A DNA stretch of 43,632 nt from Jiangella rhizosphaerae (GCF_003579925.1 NZ_QUAL01000187.1:1-43632), one strand, 5' to 3'. Shown: positions 33,790-43,500, counted from the first letter of the stretch. Numbers and translations are program-made. Notes: generated by a model not told the origin, from the sequence alone.

Positions 33790-34623
33790 TCAGTGTTCGG
33801 TGCTGAAGAACCGTAGCAACAGCGGGCCGACGGTCTGTGGGTCGACGACGTGATCCGGCCCCTCGAGGGTCTCCCGTTGAGCGTGGGGTAGTAGGTCTGC
33901 GAGCTCGTCGGCCGCGCGGTCGAAGAAGTCCGAGGGCAGGCCTGCCATGTAGGGGACCGTGATCGGTCCTCCGGTGATGACCAGGACCGGTTGGGTGACC
34001 GTTGCCAGTCGATCGGCCGGCAACTGGTAGCGGTTGAGGAAGACGCTGTCGTGGACCAGCGTGGGCGCGAGGGCGACCGAATCCGCCCAATGCGCCGTCT
34101 GCTTGCCTGCCGCTTTCCTGGCCGCGATGTTGTCGTCGGAGGCGCCGGTCATGCGCATGAACAGTTCGAGAACCTCCTCGTCTCGCCCGGCATCGAAGGC
34201 GCGTCGGGTGTCTGCGATGTACTCCTCGAATCGCGGGCGGATGTCGTCCCCGACCGCGTAGGGCACCTCCCAGACGGCGATCGTGTCGATGGCTGACCCT
34301 GCCGCGGCGGCTTCCAGCGCCAGCGCGCCGCCAGAGGACGCCCCGAACAGGTGTGCCGAGCCGCCCGCCTCCGCGATCAACGCATCCAGGTCCTCGATCT
34401 CCCTTTCCACGGCGTACGGCTCGGTGAAGCCGCTCGCGCCGCGTCCCCGACGGGCATAGTTGTAGACCGTGAAGTGCTCGGCGAGAGCAGGCACCAAGGG
34501 AGCGTTCTCCACCCCCACGTCGAGTGCTCCGCCCACCAGAATGACGGCCGGACCGCTTCCTTCCCTGTCGTAGGCGATGGTGGTGCCATCGTTTGATGTC
34601 ACGCGAAACGCCATCTCGTTCAT
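33790..34623 (-). CDS. Alpha/beta hydrolase
   Basis: 277 aa, ATG 34623, 27 bp after the DoxX gene, so probably the last gene of the ABC-exporter operon. Features: VILVGGALDVG near the oxyanion strand, nucleophile elbow LFGASSGG (Ser about residue 96), and a histidine in LEGPDHVVDP near the C-terminus. This subgroup (with YNYARRGRGASGFT) is common next to PadR or TetR regulators in actinobacteria, function unknown. No signal peptide. The recombinase remnant begins directly beyond its stop, so it marks the right border of the island. Confidence 0.85.
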   Translation of the reverse strand: MNEMAFRVTSNDGTTIAYDREGSGPAVILVGGALDVGVENAPLVPALAEHFTVYNYARRGRGASGFTEPYAVEREIEDLDALIAEAGGSAHLFGASSGGALALEAAAAGSAIDTIAVWEVPYAVGDDIRPRFEEYIADTRRAFDAGRDEEVLELFMRMTGASDDNIAARKAAGKQTAHWADSVALAPTLVHDSVFLNRYQLPADRLATVTQPVLVITGGPITVPYMAGLPSDFFDRAADELADLLPHAQRETLEGPDHVVDPQTVGPLLLRFFSTEH

Positions 34624-34650
34624 CTCACATCTCCGTTCGAGAGGTTTGTC

Positions 34651-35073
34651 TCAGCGCCTGAGCAGCGTGCCGACGACGGCCTCGGTGCGCGACCAGCGCG
34701 TCCTTGCGATCACGGCCGCGACGACGAGTAAGGCGAGCGGCAGCCAAGGGCTCTGCTCGAGCACGAACTGATCGGTGATGACAGCACCGGTCAGCAATGC
34801 CGCCAACCCGAGACTGGCCAGGCCCGCCAGAGCCGGGATCAGAAGTCCAACCCCTCCCGCGACCTCCAGCGCTCCGACCAGGTACCGGAGCCACTGGCCA
34901 GCCCCGATGTCGGCGAACATGTCCACCATGACCGGGTCGCCGGCGAGCTTCGAGATTCCGCCGCCGGCGATTATCGCCGCCAGCACGACTTGCAGAATCC
35001 AGACCCCGATGCTGCTCGCCCGCCCGGGCGTGTGCACAACGGTTTCCGAGTTGTTCTTGGGGATGGCGCTCAC
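34651..35073 (-). CDS. DoxX-family membrane protein
   Basis: 140 aa. GTG 35073 is preferred because AAGGAGA lies 8 bases upstream; the frame could extend 84 bp further without a ribosome site. Four membrane segments fit the DoxX fold: IGVWILQVVLAAIIAGGGISKL, YLVGALEVAGGVGLLIP, LASLGLAALLTGAVITD and WLPLALLVVAAVIA. Known: DoxX-like proteins are small membrane proteins linked to thiosulfate oxidation or redox stress in some organisms; most are uncharacterised. It follows the ABC permease gene with a 103-bp gap. Confidence 0.82.
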   Translation of the reverse strand: MSAIPKNNSETVVHTPGRASSIGVWILQVVLAAIIAGGGISKLAGDPVMVDMFADIGAGQWLRYLVGALEVAGGVGLLIPALAGLASLGLAALLTGAVITDQFVLEQSPWLPLALLVVAAVIARTRWSRTEAVVGTLLRR

Positions 35074-35176
35074 GCGTCTCTCCTTGTCGTGTCCGGGCCT
35101 GGTACCGGTGATGGCGTTGGCCGAGCGGGCCGAGTTGTCGGAGTTGATGTCGACCAAGTGCTCGCGGTAGCGGGAT

Positions 35177-36019
35177 CTATTTCTTGTTGCGGTAGAGGAC
35201 CATGGTGATGGGACCGAAGACCGCGACGAGAAGTACTGACGAGACGAGCACCCAGCCGATTTCCCCGGCGGGCACCGAGCCGTGCATCAGGCCGCGTACC
35301 ACGGTCGCCAGGTGGGTGATCGGGTTGACCTCGACGACCGCCTGCAACCACCCGGGCATCGTCTTCGGGTCCACGAAGATGTTGCTCACGAACGTCAGCG
35401 GGAACATCACCATCATGCTGACCCCCGCCACCGAGTTCGGCGTGCGCAGGATCAGGCTGAGCATCGTCCACAGCCACGACAGGCAGAACGAGAACACCAG
35501 CAGCAACGCGACCGACAGCACCACCCCGACGGCGCCACCCTCCGGCCGGAACCCTAGGACCAGGCCGAGCATGATGACGATCGCCGACCCGATCGAGTAG
35601 CGCACCAGATCGCCGAGCAGAGCGCCGACCAGCGGCGACGGTCGCCACACCGGGAGCGACCTGAATCTGTCGAAAACGCCCTTCTGAATGTCGGTGTTCA
35701 GCGTAATGCCGGTGTTCATGGTGATCATGACGTTCGCCTGCACCAGGATGCCCGGCAATAGGAACTGCAGGTATTCCTGAGTCGACCCGGCGAGCGCACC
35801 ACCGAACAGGTAGGTGAACATCAACGTGAACATGATCGGGAACATGGTCACGTCGACGAGTTGCTCGGGCACGTGCTTGATCTTCAGGAGGGCGCGCCAG
35901 CCGAATGTCAACGAGGTGAGCACCGGACCGGGGCGAGACGGCCGCTCGCCGGCCAGCACACTGCGCAGCGCGTCCTCGGTGACCGGCGCCGACGCCTGCT
36001 CCGCGGACGTGGCATTCAT
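35177..36019 (-). CDS. ABC-2 type exporter permease (DrrB-like)
   Basis: 280 aa, ATG in an ATGA overlap with the ATPase gene. Six membrane segments in the ABC-2 arrangement, with the conserved [16 protein letters not shown] stretch ([19 protein letters not shown], about residues 83-101), [15 protein letters not shown] (about 109-123) and the loop [25 protein letters not shown] (two parts, about 211-235). Known: DrrB-type permeases pair with DrrA-type ATPases to export lipophilic drugs such as anthracyclines. The real substrate is unknown. Confidence 0.9.
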   Translation of the reverse strand: MNATSAEQASAPVTEDALRSVLAGERPSRPGPVLTSLTFGWRALLKIKHVPEQLVDVTMFPIMFTLMFTYLFGGALAGSTQEYLQFLLPGILVQANVMITMNTGITLNTDIQKGVFDRFRSLPVWRPSPLVGALLGDLVRYSIGSAIVIMLGLVLGFRPEGGAVGVVLSVALLLVFSFCLSWLWTMLSLILRTPNSVAGVSMMVMFPLTFVSNIFVDPKTMPGWLQAVVEVNPITHLATVVRGLMHGSVPAGEIGWVLVSSVLLVAVFGPITMVLYRNKK

Positions 36020-36981
36020 GCGGCATCCTCCTCGGGTGTCTCCTCGGGGGCGTGTCCGGTCAGGGCGAGGAACACCTCGTCCAGGCTCGGCTGACCGAGC
36101 GCGAACTCGGTGACGTCGATGCCGCCGCGGGACAGCTCGGCGAGGGAACGGGCGACCCGCTCGGGGTCGGAGATCCGCGCGGACAGCGCGACCGGGTCGG
36201 CGGACGGCTCGACCTGCACCTCGAGAGCGGTGGCGAGGACCCGCTCGGCCTCGGCCCGCTGCTCGGGACTACGGAGGCGTACGTGCAGCGAGCCGGCGCC
36301 GAACGATGCCTTGAGCTGGCCGCTGGAGCCCTCGGCGATGACCTTCCCGTGGTCGATCACCGCGATGCGGTCGGCCAGCTGGTCGGCCTCGTCGAGGTAC
36401 TGCGTGGTCAGCAACACGGTGGCGCCCTCGGCGACCATGCCCCTGACGATCTCCCAGACCTGGTTCCTGCTGCGCGGGTCGAGCCCGGTCGTGGGCTCGT
36501 CGAGGAAGATCAGTTCGGGGGTGACGACAAGGCTCGCCGCGATGTCGATGCGCCGGCGCATCCCGCCGGAGTACTTCTTCACCTGCCGGTCGGCCGCCTC
36601 GGCAAGACCGAACGCGTCGAGCAGGTCGGTCGCCCGCTCCCTGCCTCGGCGGCGTGAGTAGCCGAGCAGCCTGGCGAGCAGCAACAGGTTCTCCACCCCG
36701 GTGAGGTCCTCGTCGACCGACGCGAACTGCCCGGTGAGGCCCACCCTGCTTCGCACCGCCTGGGCGTCACGCACGACGTCGTAGCCGAGCACTTGCGCCT
36801 CTCCGGCGTCGGGGCGCAGGAGCGTGGCCAGCATGCGGATCGTGGTGGTCTTGCCCGCCCCGTTCGGGCCGAGCACGCCGTACACGCCGCCGGCGCTCAC
36901 GGCCAGATCCACACCGGCGACCGCGTGGGTCGTGCCGAAGCTCTTCTTCAACCCTCTCGTCTCGATCGCGAGCTTTCCCAT
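36016..36981 (-). CDS. ABC exporter ATP-binding protein (DrrA-like)
   Basis: 321 aa from ATG 36981 with GAGAAGGAC upstream; a longer frame to 37032 would run into the operator region. It has Walker [10 protein letters not shown] (about residues 38-46), signature YSGGMRRR, Walker [13 protein letters not shown], and [15 protein letters not shown], where glutamine stands at the usual H-loop place as in DrrA. The C-terminal ~90 residues ([15 protein letters not shown]) match the DrrA tail that regulates the pair. It is coupled to the permease by 4 bp. Two PadR-type sites lie just upstream. Confidence 0.92.
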   Translation of the reverse strand: MGKLAIETRGLKKSFGTTHAVAGVDLAVSAGGVYGVLGPNGAGKTTTIRMLATLLRPDAGEAQVLGYDVVRDAQAVRSRVGLTGQFASVDEDLTGVENLLLLARLLGYSRRRGRERATDLLDAFGLAEAADRQVKKYSGGMRRRIDIAASLVVTPELIFLDEPTTGLDPRSRNQVWEIVRGMVAEGATVLLTTQYLDEADQLADRIAVIDHGKVIAEGSSGQLKASFGAGSLHVRLRSPEQRAEAERVLATALEVQVEPSADPVALSARISDPERVARSLAELSRGGIDVTEFALGQPSLDEVFLALTGHAPEETPEEDAA

Positions 36982-37025
36982 GGGTTCGAGTCCTTCTCTC
37001 GGTGTTGCGAACGGATTGGCCGAGC

Positions 37026-37041
37026 TAATCAAGTTTGACTA
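37026..37041. promoter_or_regulatory. PadR operator candidate 1
   Basis: TAATCAA-GT-TTGACTA is a 7-2-7 palindrome with one mismatch, 44 bp before the ABC ATPase start. It pairs with the second site at 37072-37087, 30 bp away. Confidence 0.65.
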
Positions 37042-37071
37042 CTTGGCCAGAGTACGCGAGGGGGAAACGTC

Positions 37072-37087
37072 TAGTCAAGGTTGATTA
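37072..37087. promoter_or_regulatory. PadR operator candidate 2
   Basis: TAGTCAA-GG-TTGATTA is the mirror-like partner of the first site, overlapping the padR stop codon. Together the two sites form a larger inverted repeat whose outer half is CTAATCAA. They sit where a promoter for the ABC operon is expected. Confidence 0.65.
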
Positions 37088-37678
37088 GAAGCGCATCTTG
37101 AGGGGATCGTGGACCGTTCGCCACGAACCCGGATCATCGGCCATGGTGTAGGCGCCCTCAGACAGTCGTTTGCTCAGGCTCTTCGCCCACTCCAGTTCGG
37201 TGCGTGCGTGTCCCGCCCACAGTTCGGCCTGATCGCGGACGTGCTCGGGAATGTCGGGGTTCGGGTTCTCCCACCCCTTGGCCTGCTCTACGAGCTCCGC
37301 TTCCAGGCGCGCAACCCGCTCGTTAACGTGCGCGATGGCATCTGCCCTGGTCAGCATGGGCAACATGGCGATGGCCGCGTCGAGCATGGCCGGGTCGTGG
37401 GTGCGCCGCAGACCGTCGCGGACCAGTTCGACTATCTCGTCACGTCCCCGAGCTGTCGCGCGGTACAAAACGCGCTCCGGCCCGGAGTTGCCCGGCTCGG
37501 CGTGTTCGGTGAGGAGGCCATCAGCCGCCGCCTTCTTCAGCGCGTGATAAATCGAGCCGGGCTTGATCTTGGCCCAAATCTCCGCACCCCAGCTCTGCAG
37601 TTCCGACCGCACCTGGTAGCCATGCGCGCCGCCGGAGAGGTGCACGATACCGAGTACCAGGAGCTTCGTCGCCGACAT
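37085..37678 (-). CDS. PadR-family transcriptional regulator
   Basis: 197 aa. ATG 37678 has GGAGGTG at a proper distance, unlike the upstream ATG. Winged HTH signature: LLVLGIVHLSGGAHGYQVRSEL, IKPGSIYHALKKAAADGLL (about residues 38-56) and RVLYRATARGRDEI. The long C-terminal helix domain (about 100-180) with ARLEAELVEQAKGWENP is typical for dimerisation in the larger PadR proteins. Known: PadR regulators of this kind repress adjacent drug exporters until a compound binds. It precedes the exporter operon on the same strand with a 103-bp gap that contains two matching palindromes. Confidence 0.9.
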   Translation of the reverse strand: MSATKLLVLGIVHLSGGAHGYQVRSELQSWGAEIWAKIKPGSIYHALKKAAADGLLTEHAEPGNSGPERVLYRATARGRDEIVELVRDGLRRTHDPAMLDAAIAMLPMLTRADAIAHVNERVARLEAELVEQAKGWENPNPDIPEHVRDQAELWAGHARTELEWAKSLSKRLSEGAYTMADDPGSWRTVHDPLKMRF

Positions 37679-38079
37679 ACGCCCACCTCCGCTCAACCTG
37701 CTCGGACTCGCTCCGCTTGCGCGCCCGCCAGGGTGGTGTCAAGTCCCACCAACACTAGGGTGCCCTCCTGGTCCGGGTGGTGTCAGCAGACCCGTCGGGC
37801 TGCGATGTCTAGCGATGACCAGGTCGACTACGCAGGCACGCCATCCGATCTGCTCCGCACGGCGGTCTCGACTCTGGGACGACTGGCGGCCAGATGGTTC
37901 GGATGACCGGATCGCGGTCGGCGATCGGCGCGATCGCTGGCACGCGACGGCCAAGGATGTCACGCCATTGCGTCACTCGGCCCAAATGACGCGGCAGGTC
38001 AGCTGACGCGAAATGTCGTAGCAACGGCGTAGGTTGGCTCCGCGCAGGCACAGAACCTTCCGCGGAGGAGATCAGCAGG
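37679..38079. other. 400-bp gap with shared block (copy B) and a short direct repeat
   Basis: No gene seen. Copy B of the shared block spans 37897-37987 and lies about 90 bp before the kinase gene. It is followed by TGACGC, which with TTGCGTCA (37967-37974) makes an inverted pair around 37981. GGGTGGTGTCA occurs twice (37732-37742 and 37775-37785). GGAGGAG near 38066 serves the kinase gene. Confidence 0.55.
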
Positions 38080-39255
38080 ATGGCAACGCCCAATGAGCTC
38101 ATGCTCGCGGGCATGAAGGCGAAGTACGAAGAGCAGGCCAGCTCAGCGACGTTCGACCGCCTCTACGAGGAGGACGTCGAGTTCGGCCACATGTTCAGCG
38201 TGCTGCACAAGCGGCTCAACGAGCACTTCGACGGCATCAACGACCGTGCGCGGAGCACCCACCACTACTGGGCCGACCCCCCGAGCCGCGACCTGATCGC
38301 GCTCATCGACGAGATCAACACAGACCCGTAGAGCCTCAAGGGAGCCGGCATCGACGTCACGTTCGACCCGACCTACCAGGAAGCACTCGAGCGGTGCGAG
38401 CCATGGCTGTCCCGCAGCGGGGGCAGCGCCGTCCCGGAGGACTTCGAGCAGATCAAGATCATCAAGTTCGAGCGGGTCTTCACTCGACAGACCGACTCCA
38501 TCCCACTCGCGAACCAGTGGGAGAAGGTGAAGTTGACGATGGTCGGCGAAGGGTCATACGCCCACGTTTACTCGTACGTTGATCCGGAGTACGACGTCAA
38601 GTTCGCTGTCAAGCTCGCCAGGCGCGACATCTCCGAGCGCGACTTGGCTAGGTTCAAACTGGAGTTCGAGGTGATGAAGCGCCTCAGCTTCCCGTACGTC
38701 GTCCAGGTGTTCCGTTACTACGAGGACCGCAACGAGTATCGGATGGAGTTCTGCGAGGAGACGCTGGGCGACTATGTGAAAAGGCGCAACAGCAAGCTGA
38801 CATTCTCGACAAGGAAGCGCATCGCGCTGCAGTTCCTGTACGGCCTCAACTACATCCACAGCCAGGGCTAACTGCACCGCGACATCAGTCTGCAGAACGT
38901 TCTCCTGAAGGTGTACTCCAGCGGAGCCGTACTCGTGAAGCTCTCGGACTTCGGCCTTGTCAAGGAGGCGACGTCGGATTTCACCATGACCCAGACTGAG
39001 TTACGCGGCACCATCCGGGACCCGCAGTTGGAGAGCCTCAAGGACTACAACGTCACCAACGAGACTTATGCGATCGGGTGGGTCCTGTCGTTCATCTTCA
39101 CCGGCAGGGAGGCTTTGCGACACGGCAACGATGCTGCAGCCGAGATCGTGAAGAAGTGCACCGACCACGACCCCGACAAGCGCTACCAGTCGGTCCTCGA
39201 TCTCATCGCTGATACCGAAGCGCTTGTGGCGACGCCCACCGACGCGCCGGCCTGA
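38080..39255 (+). pseudogene. Hanks-type protein kinase with two in-frame stop codons
   Basis: One frame of 391 sense-or-stop positions from ATG 38080 to 39255. TAG (38329-38331) follows DEINTDP, and TAA (38869-38871) stands in HSQG-stop-LHRDIS, where the kinase family has Tyr or a similar residue. No frameshift exists. The kinase domain is otherwise complete: glycine loop VGEGSYAHVYSY, lysine in VKFAVKLARRD, catalytic loop LHRDISLQN, and KLSDFGLV. The N-terminal ~80 residues (ELMLAGMKAKYEEQASS...) are an unrecognised helical domain. As read, only an 83-aa peptide would be made unless the stops are suppressed. Kinases of this sort in islands may serve phage defence. Neighbours are toxin-antitoxin genes. 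Confidence 0.85.
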
Positions 39256-39309
39256 CCAGCGGATCGTTGGGGTCGGCGTCGCACTAGATCACAGATGCGG
39301 ATACCGAAG

Positions 39310-39593
39310 TCAGTACTGGACGGAATCCATGTTCCGGCCATCGTTCGCGATGAGCTCCTGAGCCGAAATCGCTTCCTTCCACCGAACTTGGTCAACTACG
39401 CGCTGCACCGGAACGCCGACCAAATCAGCGACGAGCCGCCAGCCGTTGAGCCCGGCCGTGTAGCTGCCGAACTCGTCGTCGAAGATTTCCGGACCACCAG
39501 CGGTCTCCACAGCGCGCTCGAGGCGGTCGGTGTCACGCCACTTGCGGTACCGGCTCATCGCCCCAACTCCTGCCGACGCTCTTGCAAGTACGT
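39310..39593 (-). pseudogene. Relic of a second HigBA pair
   Basis: An 82-aa frame at 39310-39558 begins SRYRKWRDTDRLERAVETAG and GGPEIFDDEF, nearly the same as the antitoxin at 30628-30948, then diverges (only GWRL matches) and lacks its HTH. Just upstream, 39555-39593 still encodes TYLQERRQELGR plus stop, the end of the toxin, with the same ATGA overlap. The rest of the toxin gene is gone; the neighbouring ParE-type gene ends 19 bp away. So a duplicate HigBA locus has been cut down, perhaps with a new 3' end for the antitoxin. Confidence 0.75.
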
Positions 39594-39611
39594 GTTACGT
39601 GCGGAAGCCGC

Positions 39612-39932
39612 TTATCGTCCGCCCGTTCGGCTATGCCAGTAATTCGGCTCACGTCGCTCGTGGGCGAAGGCGAGGATCCGGATCGTGTCGTCGACAACCA
39701 GGTAGACGACGCCGTACGGGAACCGCGGCACGGGCACGCGACGAACCGGGGTCTCCGCGGCAACGTGAAGCATGGGCGGGGCGCTCTCAGGCCACCGGTC
39801 GACATGGGCGATGGTCGCATCCACCGCGCCGAGAAAGTCTGCACCGAGGCCGGCGTGCTGCTTGTCGTACCAGGGGATGGCGTCCTCGAACTCGGCGGAG
39901 GCTTCCGGCTCGATCCGTACCTGATGCTTCAA
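39612..39932 (-). CDS. ParE/RelE-type toxin
   Basis: 106 aa if it begins at TTG 39932, which gives the family's usual start (KHQVRIEPEASAEFEDAIPWYDKQ); an ATG at 39980 would add 16 unconserved residues overlapping the antitoxin. The ParE/RelE fold pattern continues with LGADFLGAVDATIAHVDRWPES and a C-terminal VRRVPVPRFPYGVVYLVVDDTIRILAFAHERREPNYW (in two segments, about residues 60-100). Known: ParE toxins poison gyrase, while RelE types cut mRNA; which applies here is unclear. It lies directly after its antitoxin. Confidence 0.82.
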   Translation of the reverse strand: MKHQVRIEPEASAEFEDAIPWYDKQHAGLGADFLGAVDATIAHVDRWPESAPPMLHVAAETPVRRVPVPRFPYGVVYLVVDDTIRILAFAHERREPNYWHSRTGGR

Positions 39933-39940
39933 CGGCGGAG

Positions 39941-40177
39941 TCAGGTGTTCGGCATGAGTCGTGCGCGGACGTCCCCCCACGGCTCACCGGCAGACTCGCC
40001 GGCCAGCACTCGACGCGCGCGGCGCTCGATCTCGTGTGCCCAGGCATCCTCGACAGCCTGCCGATCGGTGTCGGCTGGCTCGTCGAGGCTGGCGAGCAGC
40101 TCGGCCGCGACATCGGCACGGTCGTTGACCGGCAGCGCGAGCGCGGCGCGAAGAAGTTCCTGAGCCTGGCTGGTCAT
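39941..40177 (-). CDS. Addiction-module antitoxin (small helical type)
   Basis: 78 aa. The sequence ELLRAALALPVNDRADVAAELLASLDEP is the typical start of the 'putative addiction module component' family, followed by VEDAWAHEIERRARRVLAGESAGEPW and a short tail. It probably wraps the ParE-type toxin encoded immediately downstream. A TACAAT element ends 6 bp before the ATG, which suggests a leaderless transcript. Confidence 0.87.
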   Translation of the reverse strand: MTSQAQELLRAALALPVNDRADVAAELLASLDEPADTDRQAVEDAWAHEIERRARRVLAGESAGEPWGDVRARLMPNT

Positions 40178-40183
40178 GGGCCC

Positions 40184-40189
40184 ATTGTA
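40184..40189 (-). promoter_or_regulatory. -10 element of the ParE-type operon (leaderless)
   Basis: TACAAT on the minus strand (40189-40184) is separated from ATG 40177 by GGGCCC. Transcription would then start at or next to the A of ATG. No clear -35 hexamer is seen. Confidence 0.45.
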
Positions 40190-40320
40190 GGCGTCAGCGG
40201 TGCCTCACCGCAGTCCCAGCTCGGTCCGCCTCGGCTCGGACGAGCCGCTCCCCGTTTCCGGCCTTGGCCGGTCGCCACGAGCGACAGGAAACGTATCGCG
40301 GGCGAGTTGACGGTGAGCAG

Positions 40321-40446
40321 TCAACATTCGGTTCGTCGGCGCCGCTGTGGCGCAGCACCCAGGCACTCGGGCGCCAGCAGCGTTCCACAGCGCAGGCACT
40401 GGCCGGTCGCCTTGAGCTGCTTCTCGTCCTCCGCCGTGCCCGGCAT
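40321..40446 (-). CDS. Possible 41-aa CxxC peptide or gene remnant
   Basis: From ATG 40446 the frame reads PGTAEDEKQLKATGQCLRCG and TLLAPECLGAAPQ, ending in RRRRTEC. Codon third positions are almost all G or C, and this pattern continues upstream to about 40535 (IIQTGGRVERRVRQHGVPTD), so the stretch was or is coding. CxxC and a further Cys hint at a zinc-binding knuckle. It is downstream of the large ALF-repeat gene on the same strand. It may be the tail of a truncated gene. Confidence 0.35.
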   Translation of the reverse strand: MPGTAEDEKQLKATGQCLRCGTLLAPECLGAAPQRRRRTEC

Positions 40447-40541
40447 CGTGTCGACCACGCTGTCGGTGGGCACGCCGTGCTGCCGCACCCGCCGCTCGAC
40501 TCGCCCGCCGGTCTGGATGATCCGAGCGTGGCGAGGCCGGC

Positions 40542-43500
40542 TCAGTCCAGCCACCGGCCGATGCCACGTACCGTGACCGTCAGCAGCTCTGCCGGGTCCT
40601 CCGGGTCGGGATAGTAGATGATCATGGTCGTGCCGGCCGGGAGCAGCAGCTTGACGGCCTGGATGCAGCCCGCCACGACCTGCCGCTGCTCGTCGGGACC
40701 GGTGCCCTCGATCGGCACCGCGTCGCAGGGACCGCCCGGGTTGTTCATGACCAGCCGCAGCGTGTTGTCGCGCAGCGCCACCTCCCGTGTCGACACGCGA
40801 TACGCGAGCTGCGTCTCGAGATGCCACGCCGGAGGCGCCATGGGCAGCCCGAACGTCTGTCTGAACAGCAGCCCGATGCGCTGCTCGAGCGCCGCCAGGT
40901 CCTCGTGCAGCCCGCTCTCGACGGTGTAGTTCGCCCACGCCTCGAGATCGTCGCTCGGCGGGAGGCTCGCGATGGGCAGGCCGCTAGCGTCGAGGACCCG
41001 CCCGGACTCGTCGACGATGTAGCCCTGGTTGTTCTCGGGCTTGATCGACTCGCTCAGGAGCTCGAGGCGGCGCGCGGCGTCCGCGTAGGGGCAGTCGCCG
41101 CCGTCGACGACGCAGCCGATGGGGAGAAGGCGCAGGAGTGACGTCGCCAGCGCCGACTCCTCGACCGCGAGCGTGATGGTCTTGTCATAGCCACTCTCGA
41201 GCAGGAACATCGGGCCCCAGGGCGAGGTGTCCTGAGCGAACCGGAGCTCCTCCGGAACCAACGACTCGATGAACGTGCCGTTCCACTTGCTCGAGTGCTT
41301 GTTCCAGTCGGGATCCTTGAGCTCCCAGACCCCGTTGAGACAGTCCGATACGCCCTGGCCGAACTCCTTGAATTCTCCCTTGGTGGCGGCCAGGCAGTCC
41401 CTGACCACGAAGAAGCTCATGGCGGCATCGACCAGGTCCATCCCGGTGGCCGTGAGGTACTCCTCGTAGAGACGGTGGGCCTGGGCCTCCCGGCCCGCGA
41501 TTCCCTTTGCCGCGTAGCTGAAGATCGGGCTCAGGACGATCGACAGGCAGGCCTCCTGGGCCCGGCCGACGAACTGTTTCCGGCAGTGCGCGATGCGGTC
41601 CTTCGCGTACCCGTCGGGGTCGTGCAGCGGCCCGTTGGGATCGTTGAGGATGTCCTCGACGCGACGGTCGCAGTCGTGGTAGCCGGGCCCGCCGATCTCG
41701 GGTCCGTGCTCGCAGGACTCCCGCCACGCCGCCTCGAGTTGGACCAGCTTGCTCTCGGCCTTCCGCCGGTAGGTCTCGAACACCTCGACGGCGATCCGGG
41801 CCGCCTCGGACGCGCTACCGTGGGCCCGGAGGTGTGCCTCATACGCGGCGTCGTAGGCCGCGAACGCGCTGGCCGCGTCCTGAGCCGCCGAGACGGCCGA
41901 GGCGCGGGCCCACCGCGCCGAGAGCGACGCCTGGCCGGCCGACAGCTGGGCCTGCTGGGTCGCGGCCGCGGCGGTGCGGACGGCCTCCGCGGCTCGTTCC
42001 GCGGACGCGGCGGCGTCCTGGGCGTGGCCGACGGCCTGGACCGCGAACGTCCGCGCCTGCTCCCGGGCGACGTCGGCGGCGTTCGCGTGCCCGATCGCCT
42101 CCTCCGCGTCGCCGCGGGCCCGGGCCGCCGCGGCCTGCGCGGTGCGGGCGAGCTCGACGGCGCGCTGCGCGATCCGTGCCGTCTCGATCATCAGAGAGGT
42201 GGCGATGTAGTTGTGGGTCGCGGTCGCGTAGTCGCGTTGGGCCGCGCGGTGCCGCTCCACCTCGAGGAAGTCGACCTGCATCGCCGTCGTGCCGGCAAGC
42301 GCGACTCGAGCGCCGTTGCGTACCTCGGTGCCGTAGGAGTCGTTGCCGGCGATCGCGCCGACCCGCGCCCGGATGTCCATCGCGTGCGCGGTGTTGTACG
42401 TCGACGCCAGGAACTTCTCGAGCGCCTCGGGGTCTGTCGAGCGCAGGGCGGTGTTCGCCGCTTCCTCGGTCTGGGCATGCCCGGCTGCGCGGGCCTCGGC
42501 GAGGATCCGCCCGACGCGCAACCGGTCCTCGCCGGCCCGCTCGGGGTAGTCCGGATCGGCGAGGAACGCGACGACGGCGGCCCAGTCACCGTCGAGGGCC
42601 TGCTGCGCCGCGGCCCGCATGGCGTCGGTGCCGGTGACCATGAGACCGGTCAACGTGGTGCGGTCGTCCTGCTCCTCAGCGGCGGCGAGCCCGGCCCGGA
42701 CGAACTCGAGGACGAGGACGTCGTCGTCCTCCCCGAGGGCGGCCATGGCGGCCGCGCTGGTCCATGTGCCCGGCACGGTCGCGAAGTACCGGGCGACCTG
42801 GCGAGCCTTGCCGACCGCCACCGCTTCGTCGGTCCGCGGGTCGGCGGCCTCGGCGATCAACGCGTCGATCTCCGCCGTGTGGTACTCCCGCATGGGCACG
42901 TCGAAGCCGTTCGCGTCCTCCAGCCGCACCTGGGCGGCTTCAGCGCTGTGGTATCGGGCGAAGGACAGCTGGATCTCGAACTCGTCCTGGAGCCGTGCGG
43001 CGTCGCCCTCACGCGCCGTCGCGTAGACAGTCTGGGCCGTCTCGGCCGCTCGCAAGGCGTCCTCCGCCGCGCGGAAGGCGTTGTTCGCGTGCTCCGTCGC
43101 CAGCTCCGCCGCATTGACGGCGCTGCCGGCGTGTTCGGCGGCGCTCTCCGCCGCCCTCGCCGCCGCCTCCGCATAGGACACCGCACGGGTGGCGGCGTCG
43201 CGCGCCTTGCCGGCCGCGTCCTTGGCGATGTTCGCGTGCCGCACCGTCTCGGCCGTCGCTCGCCGTGCCTCTTCCGCACTCGCCCGCGCCCGCCCGGCCG
43301 CGGCGAACGCGGCTTGGGCCTCGGCGCTCGCCGCCCCCGCGTACCGGCCGGCGGCCTCCGCGGCGCGCCCGGCCGCCTCGGTGTTCGCGCTCGCCGACTC
43401 CGCGGCGGCGACGGCCGCCAGCGCCTGTTCGGTGACGTCCTCGATCTGGTTGATGGGCGAGATCAGGGCCGTGATCTGGGGGCCGTACTGCTGCATGAAC

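Noticed and set aside
38329..38871. Kinase stops as pyrrolysine, selenocysteine or a reassigned stop code
   Set aside because: One codon is TAG and the other TAA; other genes in the window end normally in TGA, TAG or TAA, and no special context is seen.
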